In this document: positions 56,594 through 63,937 of the stretch, piece after piece
Layout: each line of letters starts with the position of its first letter
Numbering within the stretch: position 1 is the first letter of the stretch
Source: an uncultured Prevotella sp.
Lineage (GTDB): Bacteria; Bacteroidota; Bacteroidia; Bacteroidales; Bacteroidaceae
Assembly (NCBI GenBank): GCA_905234265.1
Contig: CAJOHJ010000009.1
Span: 94,061 to 158,060, forward strand
DNA: 64,000 bases
Direction of reading: 5' to 3'
Notes under the pieces: model-generated
Told to the model about the DNA's origin: nothing
Seen by the model: only the letters and a program-made list of their open reading frames with translations
The model's database searches: none
Position numbers and translations under genes: made by a program

Positions 56594-56625
56594 CAAATTT
56601 AAGCATAATAATAATAATCCACAAA
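56594..56625 (-). promoter_or_regulatory. frr promoter
   Basis: Reverse strand: -33 TTTG (56625-56622), 20-nt spacer, -7 TAAATTTG (56601-56594), 38 bp before the frr ATG. Confidence 0.7.
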
Positions 56626-56662
56626 ATTTTGGCATTTTTTTTTCCGTTTAAGCCCTAATTAT

Positions 56663-56670
56663 TACTTTTG
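56663..56670 (+). promoter_or_regulatory. -7 element of mnmA, nearly touching the start codon
   Basis: TACTTTTG ends 4 bp before the mnmA ATG at 56675. With the normal 5-8 nt from box to start site the transcript would begin at or very near the ATG, i.e. leaderless. No good -33 is seen. Confidence 0.55.
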
Positions 56671-56674
56671 CAGC

Positions 56675-57934
56675 ATGATTAGCGACCCTTCACTGCGCGA
56701 CAGGCGCATTGCCCTGCTGCTCTCCGGCGGCGTAGACTCGTCGGTGGCACTCTACGAACTCGTGCGGCGCGGACTCAAGCCCGACTGCTTCTACATAAAG
56801 ATTGGCCCGGAGGACAATCTGTCTGCCGACGGCGGCAACGGAGACGGACAGACATGGGACTGTTCGGCAGAGGAAGACCTGGAAATGGCTACCGCCGTAA
56901 GCCGCAAGTACGGATGCAGCCTGGAAATCGTTGACTGCCACCGCGACTACTGGGACCAGGTGACGCGCTACACCATGGAGAAGGTGCGCAACGGCTTCAC
57001 GCCAAATCCCGACGTCATGTGCAACCGGCTGATAAAATTCGGAGCCTTCCACGAAAAGCGCGGCCACGAATATGACCTTATTGCCACAGGCCACTATGCA
57101 CAGACGGAACCTGCCGGCATTTCTGAGGGCAGCGGAACTCTGGACGCTGAACAGGGAAGCAGCACATCGCCCAACAGCCAGCTACAATGGCTTTGCACCA
57201 GCCCCGACCCGGTGAAAGACCAGACCGACTTCCTGGCTCAAATCTACGGATGGCAGCTGCAGAAAGCACTCTTCCCCATCGGCCACATGCTCAAGGATGA
57301 AGTGCGCCGCATTGCCGACAGCGAGAGGCTGGCGCCTGCACACCGCCGAGACTCGCAGGGCATCTGCTTCCTGGGGAAAATCGACTACAACGAATACCTG
57401 CGACGCTATCTGGGACAGCAGCAGGGCGACGTCGTTGAACTGGAGACTGGCCGGCTCATCGGGCATCACCAGGGACACTGGTTCCACACCATAGGACAGC
57501 GAAAGGGCCTCGGACTGGGCGGAGGCCCGTGGTTTGTAGTCAAGAAAGACATCCAGCAGAACATAATCTACGTATCGCATGGCTACGACCCGCAGACGGC
57601 CTACCGACAGGAGTTTGTCATTGCCGACTTCAACAGCCTCATACCCACGGCAGGCTATTCCGTACCCACGGCAGGCAATTCCGTTCCCGCGGCAGGCAGC
57701 AATAACGGCAGCGGCCAATCGGCCTCTGCCGCCGACAGACTGCTGCGGGGCAACGTAACCATAAAAATCCGCCACACGCCCGAATTTACTGCCGCCACCA
57801 TCGAGCCACTTCCCGACGGCCGCTACATCATCCGTGCCGCAGAGCCTATCCACGGCGTGGCTCCGGGACAGTTCTGCGTAGTCTACGACAGCAACCACCA
57901 CCGATGCTACGGCAGCGGCGAAATCACCATCTGA
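56675..57934 (+). CDS. mnmA: tRNA-specific 2-thiouridylase MnmA
   Basis: 419 aa; thiolates U34 of tRNA-Lys, Glu and Gln. PP-loop ALLLSGGVDSSVALYEL (about residues 11-27), first catalytic Cys NPDVMCNRLIKFGAF, second GICFLGKIDYNEYL. Longer than E. coli MnmA (368 aa) because of two patches: AEQGSSTSPNSQ near 150-170 and a heptapeptide repeat PTAGYSV/PTAGNSV/PAAGSNN near 324-345. MISDPSLRDRRIALLLSGG is the only sensible start. Confidence 0.94.
   Translation: MISDPSLRDRRIALLLSGGVDSSVALYELVRRGLKPDCFYIKIGPEDNLSADGGNGDGQTWDCSAEEDLEMATAVSRKYGCSLEIVDCHRDYWDQVTRYTMEKVRNGFTPNPDVMCNRLIKFGAFHEKRGHEYDLIATGHYAQTEPAGISEGSGTLDAEQGSSTSPNSQLQWLCTSPDPVKDQTDFLAQIYGWQLQKALFPIGHMLKDEVRRIADSERLAPAHRRDSQGICFLGKIDYNEYLRRYLGQQQGDVVELETGRLIGHHQGHWFHTIGQRKGLGLGGGPWFVVKKDIQQNIIYVSHGYDPQTAYRQEFVIADFNSLIPTAGYSVPTAGNSVPAAGSNNGSGQSASAADRLLRGNVTIKIRHTPEFTAATIEPLPDGRYIIRAAEPIHGVAPGQFCVVYDSNHHRCYGSGEITI
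57644..57706 (+). repeat. 21-bp repeats inside mnmA
   Basis: Three adjacent 21-bp units (cccacggcaggctattccgta and two variants), in frame, giving 7-residue repeats in a loop of the C-terminal half. Confidence 0.85.
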
Positions 57935-57935
57935 G

Positions 57936-58047
57936 AATTTGTAACTCGCAGAGATAATTTCGTAACATGCAGAGATAATTCCGTAACATGCAGAGATAAT
58001 TTCGTAACATGCAGAGATAATTTCGTAACATGCAGAGATAATTTCGT
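57936..58047 (+). repeat. Five 21-bp GTAACATGCAGAGATAATTTC units after mnmA
   Basis: Consecutive, almost identical units starting directly after the mnmA stop (57934); the first reads gtaactcgcagagataattt. The cleanest array of this dispersed family. Confidence 0.92.
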
Positions 58048-58052
58048 AAACA

Positions 58053-58089
58053 AAAAAAATCAGGGAGAAAACCTTCTCCCTGATTTTTT
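58053..58089. terminator. Bidirectional terminator between mnmA and the LamG gene
   Basis: TCAGGGAGAA pairs with TTCTCCCTGA around a 4-nt loop (aacc), with A8 on the left and T6 on the right. It serves both convergent transcripts. Confidence 0.88.
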
Positions 58090-58109
58090 ATAATCACATT
58101 TCATTGCGC

Positions 58110-60002
58110 TCACTTAACCACAATCTTTTTGCCATTGATGATGACAATGCCCTTGAACGACTTGTCAACACGCTGGCCAGCAAGGTTGAAGACTGCACCG
58201 TTGGCAACAGTCTGCACAGTCTTAATGCTCTCAACGGCAGTGTCATCCTGTCCCCATGTAGGATAGTCGACAAGCATCTGGGAAGCAATCTCACCGGCAG
58301 AGAATGCCTTGTTAGAGATAATCAGCTTGGCGAAATCGAACGGAGCGTCGTTGTCATTCAATTCCCATGCCTGATTACCGCCGAGGCAGACATACTTAAG
58401 GTCGGCACCATTAGAGAAGAGGCCTTTCTGCGTGGTCGTACGGTTCTCCGGATCACCCTTGGAAGCGTCGGCCCACTCGTTCTTCAACTCACCGTCGATG
58501 TAGACCTTTGCATTCTCACCATCGAAGACGGCTGTATAGTAGTGCCACTTCTTGTCGGCCAACCAGTCGATGCCGCCGTGATAGAGGGTGTTGACACCCT
58601 TCACGTTCTGAGCGTCAGCATAGTCGCAGAAGCCAGAACAGTTAACCTGCAGCACGCCACGATACTGGAGAGCCAGCATTGGGAACGTGTTCACGCCGCC
58701 AACAGGAGCTGCACCATAGGCGGTGAGCAGCGGAGCCCACATATAGTCGGCAGACTTTGCCTGTTCCTGAGCGCGAACCCAGACACCAACGGTCAGAGCC
58801 TCAGTCTTTGCAGAGTGTGCAAAAACTTCCTCTGGCAGCAGGCAGTAGCTCGTGCGCTTGGCCGAGCCGTCGTTGTGATAATAGTTACCGAAGACAGCTC
58901 CTTCTTCGTCGGTAGAAGCGAATTGGCCGTTACCAACAATCTTCTCACCGTGCCACGTCACGCGTTCACCGCTGTCTTCATCCTCATAAGTAGAGAAATT
59001 AGTAGCATAGGTATAGTCTGCTTCAATGCCGTTAATCAGTTCCTCAGCACTGCCGCCCTCATAAAATTCATAGCCACCGAAACCAATCTGAGTAGAACCC
59101 TGGAACACAAGATATTCATCGCCAGCTTCAACGTCGAATGTCAGCCAACCAAAAAATGGCTGATTGTTACGACCTACGAAATACTGATATCCGGCATCTA
59201 CGTTTACAGAATCAATATATTCCTGTTCACTAAGCAGCGAACCCTTCTCGACAGCAGCAGCATAGCCTTCAAGAATCCATGCATTGTGAACAGAGTCTAC
59301 CTGTTCAACCGACAAGAACTTAAGCTGACCGTTCTCTGTCTGCCCATTAATATAGCCAGAAGCATACAAACGCTGAGCTTTAGCATCCTTAGCATTTACA
59401 ACATAAGTCTGTCCGCTGCCATTCTTATTAATCCACACTTTCACCTTGAATGCACCGGCAACAGTAGAGGTAAACTTATAATAAAGACCTGTAACAGGAA
59501 GGCCCAATGAACCGTCAGGAGCATAATTCTGAGTTGCGACCTTATAATTTCCAGTACCAACGCCATCCGTTACTATTTCTTCGGCGAGCATAGAGACATA
59601 AGGATTACCTGTACCTGTCACCCAATTAAAATTTATATCGCCACGGTTTCCTTTACCCCACGTGATGTCGTTCCAAGCACCTACCGAGGCCAATTCATAA
59701 AGATGCTTATCAGCGTCAACTACAGCACCCGGAGTAATCTGCTGTGCACCGCCACCTACATTGGTATCATTTGCAGGTGTAGTTCCACCCACAGCCGTCA
59801 CAGTCGCCTTACCAGTAGTAACAGTAACGATAGACTTGCCGTCTTTCACATTGTTTGCCACGCCGCCAGCTGCACCGGCCACGGCAGCAAACTCTGGAGC
59901 CAGACTGCCGTCGACGATGGCCTCATAGCTCTCAGTCTGTGCGCTGACACTCGCTGCGCAAAGCACAGCAGAAATAAGCGTAAAAATTTTCTTCATAGAC
60001 AT
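58110..60002 (-). CDS. Secreted LamG/concanavalin-like protein with C-terminal sorting-type tail
   Basis: 630 aa; the start may be the second Met (MKKIFTLISAVLCAASVSAQ signal). Middle region about 330-560 resembles a LamG-type jelly roll (SYCLLPEEVFAHSAKTEALT; WHYYTAVFDGENAKVYIDGE; PFDFAKLIISNKAFSAGEIA), usually carbohydrate- or protein-binding. The tail is FNLAGQRVDKSFKGIVIING then KKIVVK. Own promoter. The ligand is unknown. Presumably exported by type IX secretion. Confidence 0.8.
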   Translation of the reverse strand: MSMKKIFTLISAVLCAASVSAQTESYEAIVDGSLAPEFAAVAGAAGGVANNVKDGKSIVTVTTGKATVTAVGGTTPANDTNVGGGAQQITPGAVVDADKHLYELASVGAWNDITWGKGNRGDINFNWVTGTGNPYVSMLAEEIVTDGVGTGNYKVATQNYAPDGSLGLPVTGLYYKFTSTVAGAFKVKVWINKNGSGQTYVVNAKDAKAQRLYASGYINGQTENGQLKFLSVEQVDSVHNAWILEGYAAAVEKGSLLSEQEYIDSVNVDAGYQYFVGRNNQPFFGWLTFDVEAGDEYLVFQGSTQIGFGGYEFYEGGSAEELINGIEADYTYATNFSTYEDEDSGERVTWHGEKIVGNGQFASTDEEGAVFGNYYHNDGSAKRTSYCLLPEEVFAHSAKTEALTVGVWVRAQEQAKSADYMWAPLLTAYGAAPVGGVNTFPMLALQYRGVLQVNCSGFCDYADAQNVKGVNTLYHGGIDWLADKKWHYYTAVFDGENAKVYIDGELKNEWADASKGDPENRTTTQKGLFSNGADLKYVCLGGNQAWELNDNDAPFDFAKLIISNKAFSAGEIASQMLVDYPTWGQDDTAVESIKTVQTVANGAVFNLAGQRVDKSFKGIVIINGKKIVVK

Positions 60003-60055
60003 TTCTGATTTTAAAAGGTTGTTAATTAGTAGGTTATTTCATTATCTATTTGGCG

Positions 60056-60086
60056 CAAAAATATGAATTCTCCAACAATCTGCAAA
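60056..60086 (-). promoter_or_regulatory. Promoter of the LamG secreted protein
   Basis: Reverse strand: -33 TTTG (60086-60083), 19-nt spacer, -7 TATTTTTG (60063-60056), 54 bp before the start codon. Confidence 0.8.
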
Positions 60087-60146
60087 ATTTTTTTACCTTT
60101 AATTGTATTTTTAACGCTTAACGCTGAAAAAAAGAAATAAAATACA

Positions 60147-60176
60147 TTGCTAATACATTTTTTGTTCCTATCTTTG
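60147..60176 (+). promoter_or_regulatory. Promoter of a candidate small RNA
   Basis: TTG (60147-60149), 19-nt spacer, TATCTTTG (60169-60176). No ORF follows; a perfect terminator hairpin starts 28 bp later. Confidence 0.65.
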
Positions 60177-60181
60177 CACTA

Positions 60182-60244
60182 TTAACAAAGCAAGACACAA
60201 ACGCAACAGAGGCAGTCGCTGACGGGACTGCCTCTGTTATTTTT
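60182..60244 (+). ncRNA. Candidate short intergenic RNA with intrinsic terminator
   Basis: From the predicted start near 60182 to the end of a terminator. AACAGAGGCAGTC (60205-60217) pairs perfectly over 13 bp with GACTGCCTCTGTT (60226-60238), 8-nt loop, then ATTTTT. It lies between two minus-strand genes and opposes both, so it is not part of either transcript. About 60 nt, with a 23-nt single-stranded A-rich head. I match it to no known RNA family. Confidence 0.5.
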
Positions 60245-60250
60245 GCTTCA

Positions 60251-60364
60251 CTTGCATTTCGCTTACTTAGTCACGACCTTGGGCTGCGCCCGAAGTCGCT
60301 AACGCTCGGAAATGCAAGAGAAAGCGTTGCTTTACTTGCTTTTCGCTTACTTAATCACGACCTT
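60251..60364. repeat. Duplicated 30-bp end of a secreted-protein gene
   Basis: cttgcatttcgcttacttag...ccacc-type sequence at 60251-60280 is 27/30 identical to 60335-60364, which spans the stop and last codons (KVVIK) of the adjacent minus-strand gene. The distal copy codes nothing long, so it seems to be the 3' stump of a lost paralogue. Between the copies lies a small GC-rich palindrome (TTGGGCTGCGCCCGAA). Confidence 0.7.
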
Positions 60365-60955
60365 TTTGCCGTTCTTGATGACGATGCCCTTGAAGCCGGC
60401 AGCAACCTTCTGGCCTGCGATGTTGAAGGCAGGAGCGTCCTGAGCAACAGCGCTTACAGTGCTGATGCCGTCGGCGCCACCGCGAGTGATGACAATCTTG
60501 GTAATGAACACGTTAGTGCTGGCCTTGGAACGGGCGAGACGTATCGTCTTGCTGCCAGCCTGGTCTGTAATTGTGTAGTTATTGGTGTTTGGCTCCTGGC
60601 CTACGTTCTCATGGATGTTGTTCCAGACGACATTGTCACCTTCGTCGATAGCAGTACCAACGCCGAAATCAATGTACAAGGTTCCATTGGCATCAGTGTC
60701 CTTTTTGCGATAGCCGGTGATGGCAATCACGTCGTCAGCAGCCAAAGCCTCGTCGAGCGAAATCGTAACATTGTCGGTGTCAATATTGGCCTTTTTTGCA
60801 CTCACGGTAATAAGAGTTTCTGAAACGGCTGTGTTACCACCATTAGCTTCAACTGTGCCACCAGTAGCCACACCGGCTTCCCAAGAGAAGATTGTCTGTG
60901 CGTTAACACCTGCTGCCAAGAATGCAGCTGCAATAAGAGTAAAAACTTTTTTCAT
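60347..60955 (-). CDS. Small secreted protein A with sorting-type tail (left paralogue of the switch)
   Basis: 202 aa from MKKVFTLIAAAFLAAGVNAQ; the track ORF is 24 codons longer at a poor start. The mature part is a single beta-rich domain (NVTISLDEALAADDVIAITG; KTIRLARSKASTNVFITKIV) of unknown function, then DGISTVSAVAQDAPAFNIAG and KGIVIKNGKKVVIK. Homologous along its length to the protein at 61312, most strongly in the signal peptide and tail. The promoter in the invertible-looking segment now faces it. Confidence 0.78.
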   Translation of the reverse strand: MKKVFTLIAAAFLAAGVNAQTIFSWEAGVATGGTVEANGGNTAVSETLITVSAKKANIDTDNVTISLDEALAADDVIAITGYRKKDTDANGTLYIDFGVGTAIDEGDNVVWNNIHENVGQEPNTNNYTITDQAGSKTIRLARSKASTNVFITKIVITRGGADGISTVSAVAQDAPAFNIAGQKVAAGFKGIVIKNGKKVVIK

Positions 60956-61016
60956 ACGCTTTTTGTTTGTTTTTAAAGTTAATAATGTAGTGAATAAAAT
61001 ATAATAATGTGTTTTC

Positions 61017-61240
61017 CTATTTAACATAACTGCGGTTATGTCGCATAACTGGCAGTTGTCTTATGCATATAAATCTATGCAAAGGTATATCTTGCACGCC
61101 GTTTGGGCAAATTTTCATGTGCTTTATTCTCTTTTTTTAACATTAAAAACGTCAAACTTCATTTTTATGCAACTAAAAGTCACGAAACACTGGGCTTTCC
61201 TGTGGCAGTTATGCGACATAACCGCAGTTATGTTAAATAG
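61017..61240. promoter_or_regulatory. Putative invertible promoter: 35-bp perfect inverted repeats around 154 bp
   Basis: 61017-61051 (ctatttaacataactgcggt...) is the exact reverse complement of 61206-61240. Each arm contains CATAAC/GTTATG half-sites in alternating orientation. Inside lies one good promoter on the minus strand: -33 TTTG (61111-61108), 20-nt spacer, -7 TACCTTTG (61087-61080). It now reads toward the left paralogue (leader about 118 nt). Flipping the segment would point it at the right paralogue. No plus-strand TAnnTTTG exists in the segment or between it and 61312. Confidence 0.75.
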
Positions 61241-61311
61241 AACTTGAAAGACACAACTTACCCAAACTAATTTATTTACACATTATTATTAATTAAAACA
61301 CAAAAAAGCGT

Positions 61312-61995
61312 ATGAAAAAAGTTTTTACTCTCATTGCCATGGCAGTAGCTGCCATGAGTGTTAACGCACAGACAGTTGTATTCTCCGCAACTCCTGCCAG
61401 CACACTCGAAGCAAACTGGTCTGTTCCTGCCGGTTCTGCCGATCTTGAGATTACTAGTGCTGAAGCTACTATTGTTGGTGGCAAGATGTATGCCTTCAGC
61501 CAGCAGGCTGATGCTAAAGACTTAATCAAGAAACAGGGTGGCGAATATGCCTTCCAGTTCACAAACAACAACACATACTTTAAGATTGTTCTTGACCAGG
61601 CTCTTAAGGCTGGTGACATTATCAGCGCACGCATGCAGTCAAGAACAGACACAGACTTAGGCATATTCTTTAATACTGGCGCACGTCCTTCAGAGACAAC
61701 CACTGCAATACTCTTCCCGACTGCCAGTGAGCAGAGTTGGGCAGCAGCACCAACATACACTGTTGCTGAAGGTGACGGAATCTGTGGTGAAACTGCTATA
61801 TTCCTTTATCGTGCCACTGGTAAGAGTACTTTCTTCAACGAATTTGTTATCACTCGCACAGGCGGTACCGACGGCATCAGCACTGTAAGCGCTGTTGCTG
61901 AGGACGCTCCTGCCTTCAACCTCGCTGGCCAGAAGGTTGGTGCCGGCTTCAAGGGCATTGCCATCAAGGGCGGCAAGAAAATCATTGTAAAGTAA
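61312..61995 (+). CDS. Small secreted protein B with sorting-type tail (right paralogue of the switch)
   Basis: 227 aa; signal peptide MKKVFTLIAMAVAAMSVNAQ, beta-rich mature domain (EYAFQFTNNNTYFKIVLDQA; GDIISARMQSRTDTDLGIFF), then DGISTVSAVAEDAPAFNLAG and KGIAIKGGKKIIVK. Paralogous to the protein on the other side of the inverted repeat; start-proximal DNA (aaaaagcgtATGaaaaaagt) is almost the same in both. I see no promoter of its own in the present orientation. Function unknown; likely exported to the surface. Confidence 0.78.
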   Translation: MKKVFTLIAMAVAAMSVNAQTVVFSATPASTLEANWSVPAGSADLEITSAEATIVGGKMYAFSQQADAKDLIKKQGGEYAFQFTNNNTYFKIVLDQALKAGDIISARMQSRTDTDLGIFFNTGARPSETTTAILFPTASEQSWAAAPTYTVAEGDGICGETAIFLYRATGKSTFFNEFVITRTGGTDGISTVSAVAEDAPAFNLAGQKVGAGFKGIAIKGGKKIIVK

Positions 61996-62121
61996 TCAGC
62001 TCAGCACAGAGTTTTTAGCAGGGGCGGCATTGCAGTATGCCGCCCCTGTATTTTTGTCGCCAAGGGTGTGCTTTTTCTATTTTTTTAAACTTTTTTCTTA
62101 GGCTCTTTGCTGCCAATCAGC

Positions 62122-62129
62122 TACCTTTG
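62122..62129 (+). promoter_or_regulatory. -7 element of the DUF4861 gene
   Basis: TACCTTTG, 27 bp before ATG 62157. It lies inside the longer track ORF and so supports the downstream start. Confidence 0.6.
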
Positions 62130-62156
62130 CTCATAATAACAGCTAAAAACCTAAGA

Positions 62157-63344
62157 ATGAAAAGACTTCTTGCAGTGTTTCTTACCATTGCGGCAGCAGC
62201 CACTTGCGCTGCCCAGCAGACGATAACACTGAATAATCCCACCGACATGCAACGCCACGAAGTGGTGGAAATCCCGATGAACAAGATTACGCAGCGGCAG
62301 CCGTTCATCGTCTTCGACGCCTTCGGCATCGAGCAGCCCTACCAGCTGACCTGCGACGGTCATCTGCTGCTGTTTGCCTCCATAAGGCCCAACGGCACTG
62401 CCACGTACACGCTGCAGCCAGGCACGCCCAAGACATTCAAGACTAAGGTGTCGGCAAAGCTCTATCCCTACCGCCTCGACGACATCGTGATAGAGAACGA
62501 CCGCACGGGCTACCGCTTCTACGGCCCCGGCCTGCAGCGCAAGGGCGAGAAAGGCTACGGCATCGACGTCTGGATAAAGAACACGCCGGAACTGATACTC
62601 GACAGCCTCTACAGCTTCGACCGCTCGCTGCATGCCGAGCAGGCGCGGCTGCGCAAGGCCGGCCAGAAGGCCAAGGCCGACTCGCTGCAGACCATTACCT
62701 CGTTCCACCTGAACCATGGCCTCGGCATGGACTGCTACAGCGTAGGCCCATCGCTGGGCTGCGGCACGCCGGCTCTCGTAGAGGGCGGAAAGCTGCTCTA
62801 CCCCTGGTGCTACGACACCTATCGCATCATCGAGAACGGCCCTCTGCGCTTGCAGGTGCTGATGGACTTTGCACCCACCGACAAAGGCAGCTACCAGCAG
62901 GTGCAGGAACACCGCCTGGTGACGCTTGACAGAGGCCAGAACTTCTGCCGCATGGACGTGTGGTACACTGGCCTTGCGAAGCCTGCCGACGCCGCTGCCG
63001 GCTTCGCCATACGCCAGACGGACACCAAGAGTGTCGTCGTCGGCAAGGACTTTGTGCAGTATGCCGACCCCACTACCGACCCCTACCGGCAGAACTGCCA
63101 GATCTACGTTGCTACGCTGTTCCCCTTCGGTGCGGTAAGCACAGACAAGATGCTCTTCGACAAGCCCCAGAACGGCAATGCCGGCCATGCCGTCGGCCTG
63201 CGCAAAGGTCTTCGCAGCGGTGAGCATTTCGTTTATTACTTCGGCTCCGCCTGGAGCGAGTTCGACGTCCGCAGCCAGAAGGAATGGCAGCTGCGCATCG
63301 ACAATTTCATGAAGGGAGTGAGAAAACCAATTCGGGTAAATTAA
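62157..63344 (+). CDS. DUF4861 family secreted protein
   Basis: 395 aa from MKRLLAVFLTIAAAATCAAQ (signal peptide); the 40 extra codons of the track ORF precede the -7 box. The body (YPYRLDDIVIENDRTGYRFY; YGIDVWIKNTPELILDSLYS; LNHGLGMDCYSVGPSLGCGT; HRLVTLDRGQNFCRMDVWYT) matches DUF4861 as I know it, a periplasmic Bacteroidetes family often near pectin or rhamnogalacturonan degradation genes. No such genes are in this window. It lacks the KIVVK-type tail. Confidence 0.8.
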   Translation: MKRLLAVFLTIAAAATCAAQQTITLNNPTDMQRHEVVEIPMNKITQRQPFIVFDAFGIEQPYQLTCDGHLLLFASIRPNGTATYTLQPGTPKTFKTKVSAKLYPYRLDDIVIENDRTGYRFYGPGLQRKGEKGYGIDVWIKNTPELILDSLYSFDRSLHAEQARLRKAGQKAKADSLQTITSFHLNHGLGMDCYSVGPSLGCGTPALVEGGKLLYPWCYDTYRIIENGPLRLQVLMDFAPTDKGSYQQVQEHRLVTLDRGQNFCRMDVWYTGLAKPADAAAGFAIRQTDTKSVVVGKDFVQYADPTTDPYRQNCQIYVATLFPFGAVSTDKMLFDKPQNGNAGHAVGLRKGLRSGEHFVYYFGSAWSEFDVRSQKEWQLRIDNFMKGVRKPIRVN

Positions 63345-63475
63345 AAATTATTTTCGTAAAATTGGAAGAATTAGCAAACCTTTTGTAAATAAAGGCAGTC
63401 TGAGGGGTTAGAAAAAATCGGGGTTACGAATAAGAGACCGTTCTATTTCTGCGAATATCAAGGTTGTTGGGAAGT

Positions 63476-63937
63476 GACCTGTTGCTGATAGCCTGCTACA
63501 CGGGTATGGCTTATATTGATGCCGTATCAGTCACACAAGATAACCTGTCATACGATGAGCAAGGAAGCCTGTGGCTGAAATACAAACGCAAAAAGACAGG
63601 AGTACAGGCTACCAGAAGCCATTGAACTGTTCGACAAGTATAAGGGCGCTGGTCTGCCAACGCTGATGCCCCACCAGAACTACACCTTCCTTCTGAAGAA
63701 CTTGAAGAAGATAGCGGAGATGGCAGGCTGTACACAGCCAATCAGCCACCACATGGGAAGGCACTACTATGCCTCTATCCTCACACTGTCCAATGATGTG
63801 CCGATAGATGTCATCAGCAAGATGCTCGGTCATACTAATGGAGGACAACGCAGGTGTATGCAATGGTGACTCAGGACAAACTCTTTGAGGAAGCCGACAA
63901 GTCATTGGCGGATTGGACAAACATATTATATGAATGA
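63476..63937 (+). pseudogene. Tyrosine recombinase/integrase remnant, several frameshifts
   Basis: Fragments in order: LLLIACYTGMAYIDAVSVTQ...KYKRKKTGVQ (catalytic-domain start), then after a shift RLPEAIELFDKYKGAGLPTL...KNLKKIAEMAGC, then the HxxRH box ISHHMGRHYYASILTLSNDV, then ISKMLGHTN, and after another shift VYAMVTQDKLFEEADKSLAD with the expected catalytic Tyr. The N-terminal arm and core-binding parts are absent. Resembles Bacteroidetes transposon integrases. Bases 63345-63475 and 63938-64000 show nothing else. Confidence 0.8.

Noticed and set aside
57936-58047. Regular 21-bp repeats as a CRISPR array
   Set aside because: Units are adjacent with no spacers, and no cas genes are present.
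62151-63227. 358-aa minus-strand ORF opposite DUF4861
   Set aside because: Shadow of a GC-rich coding gene; no motifs, while the plus frame has a signal peptide and family match.
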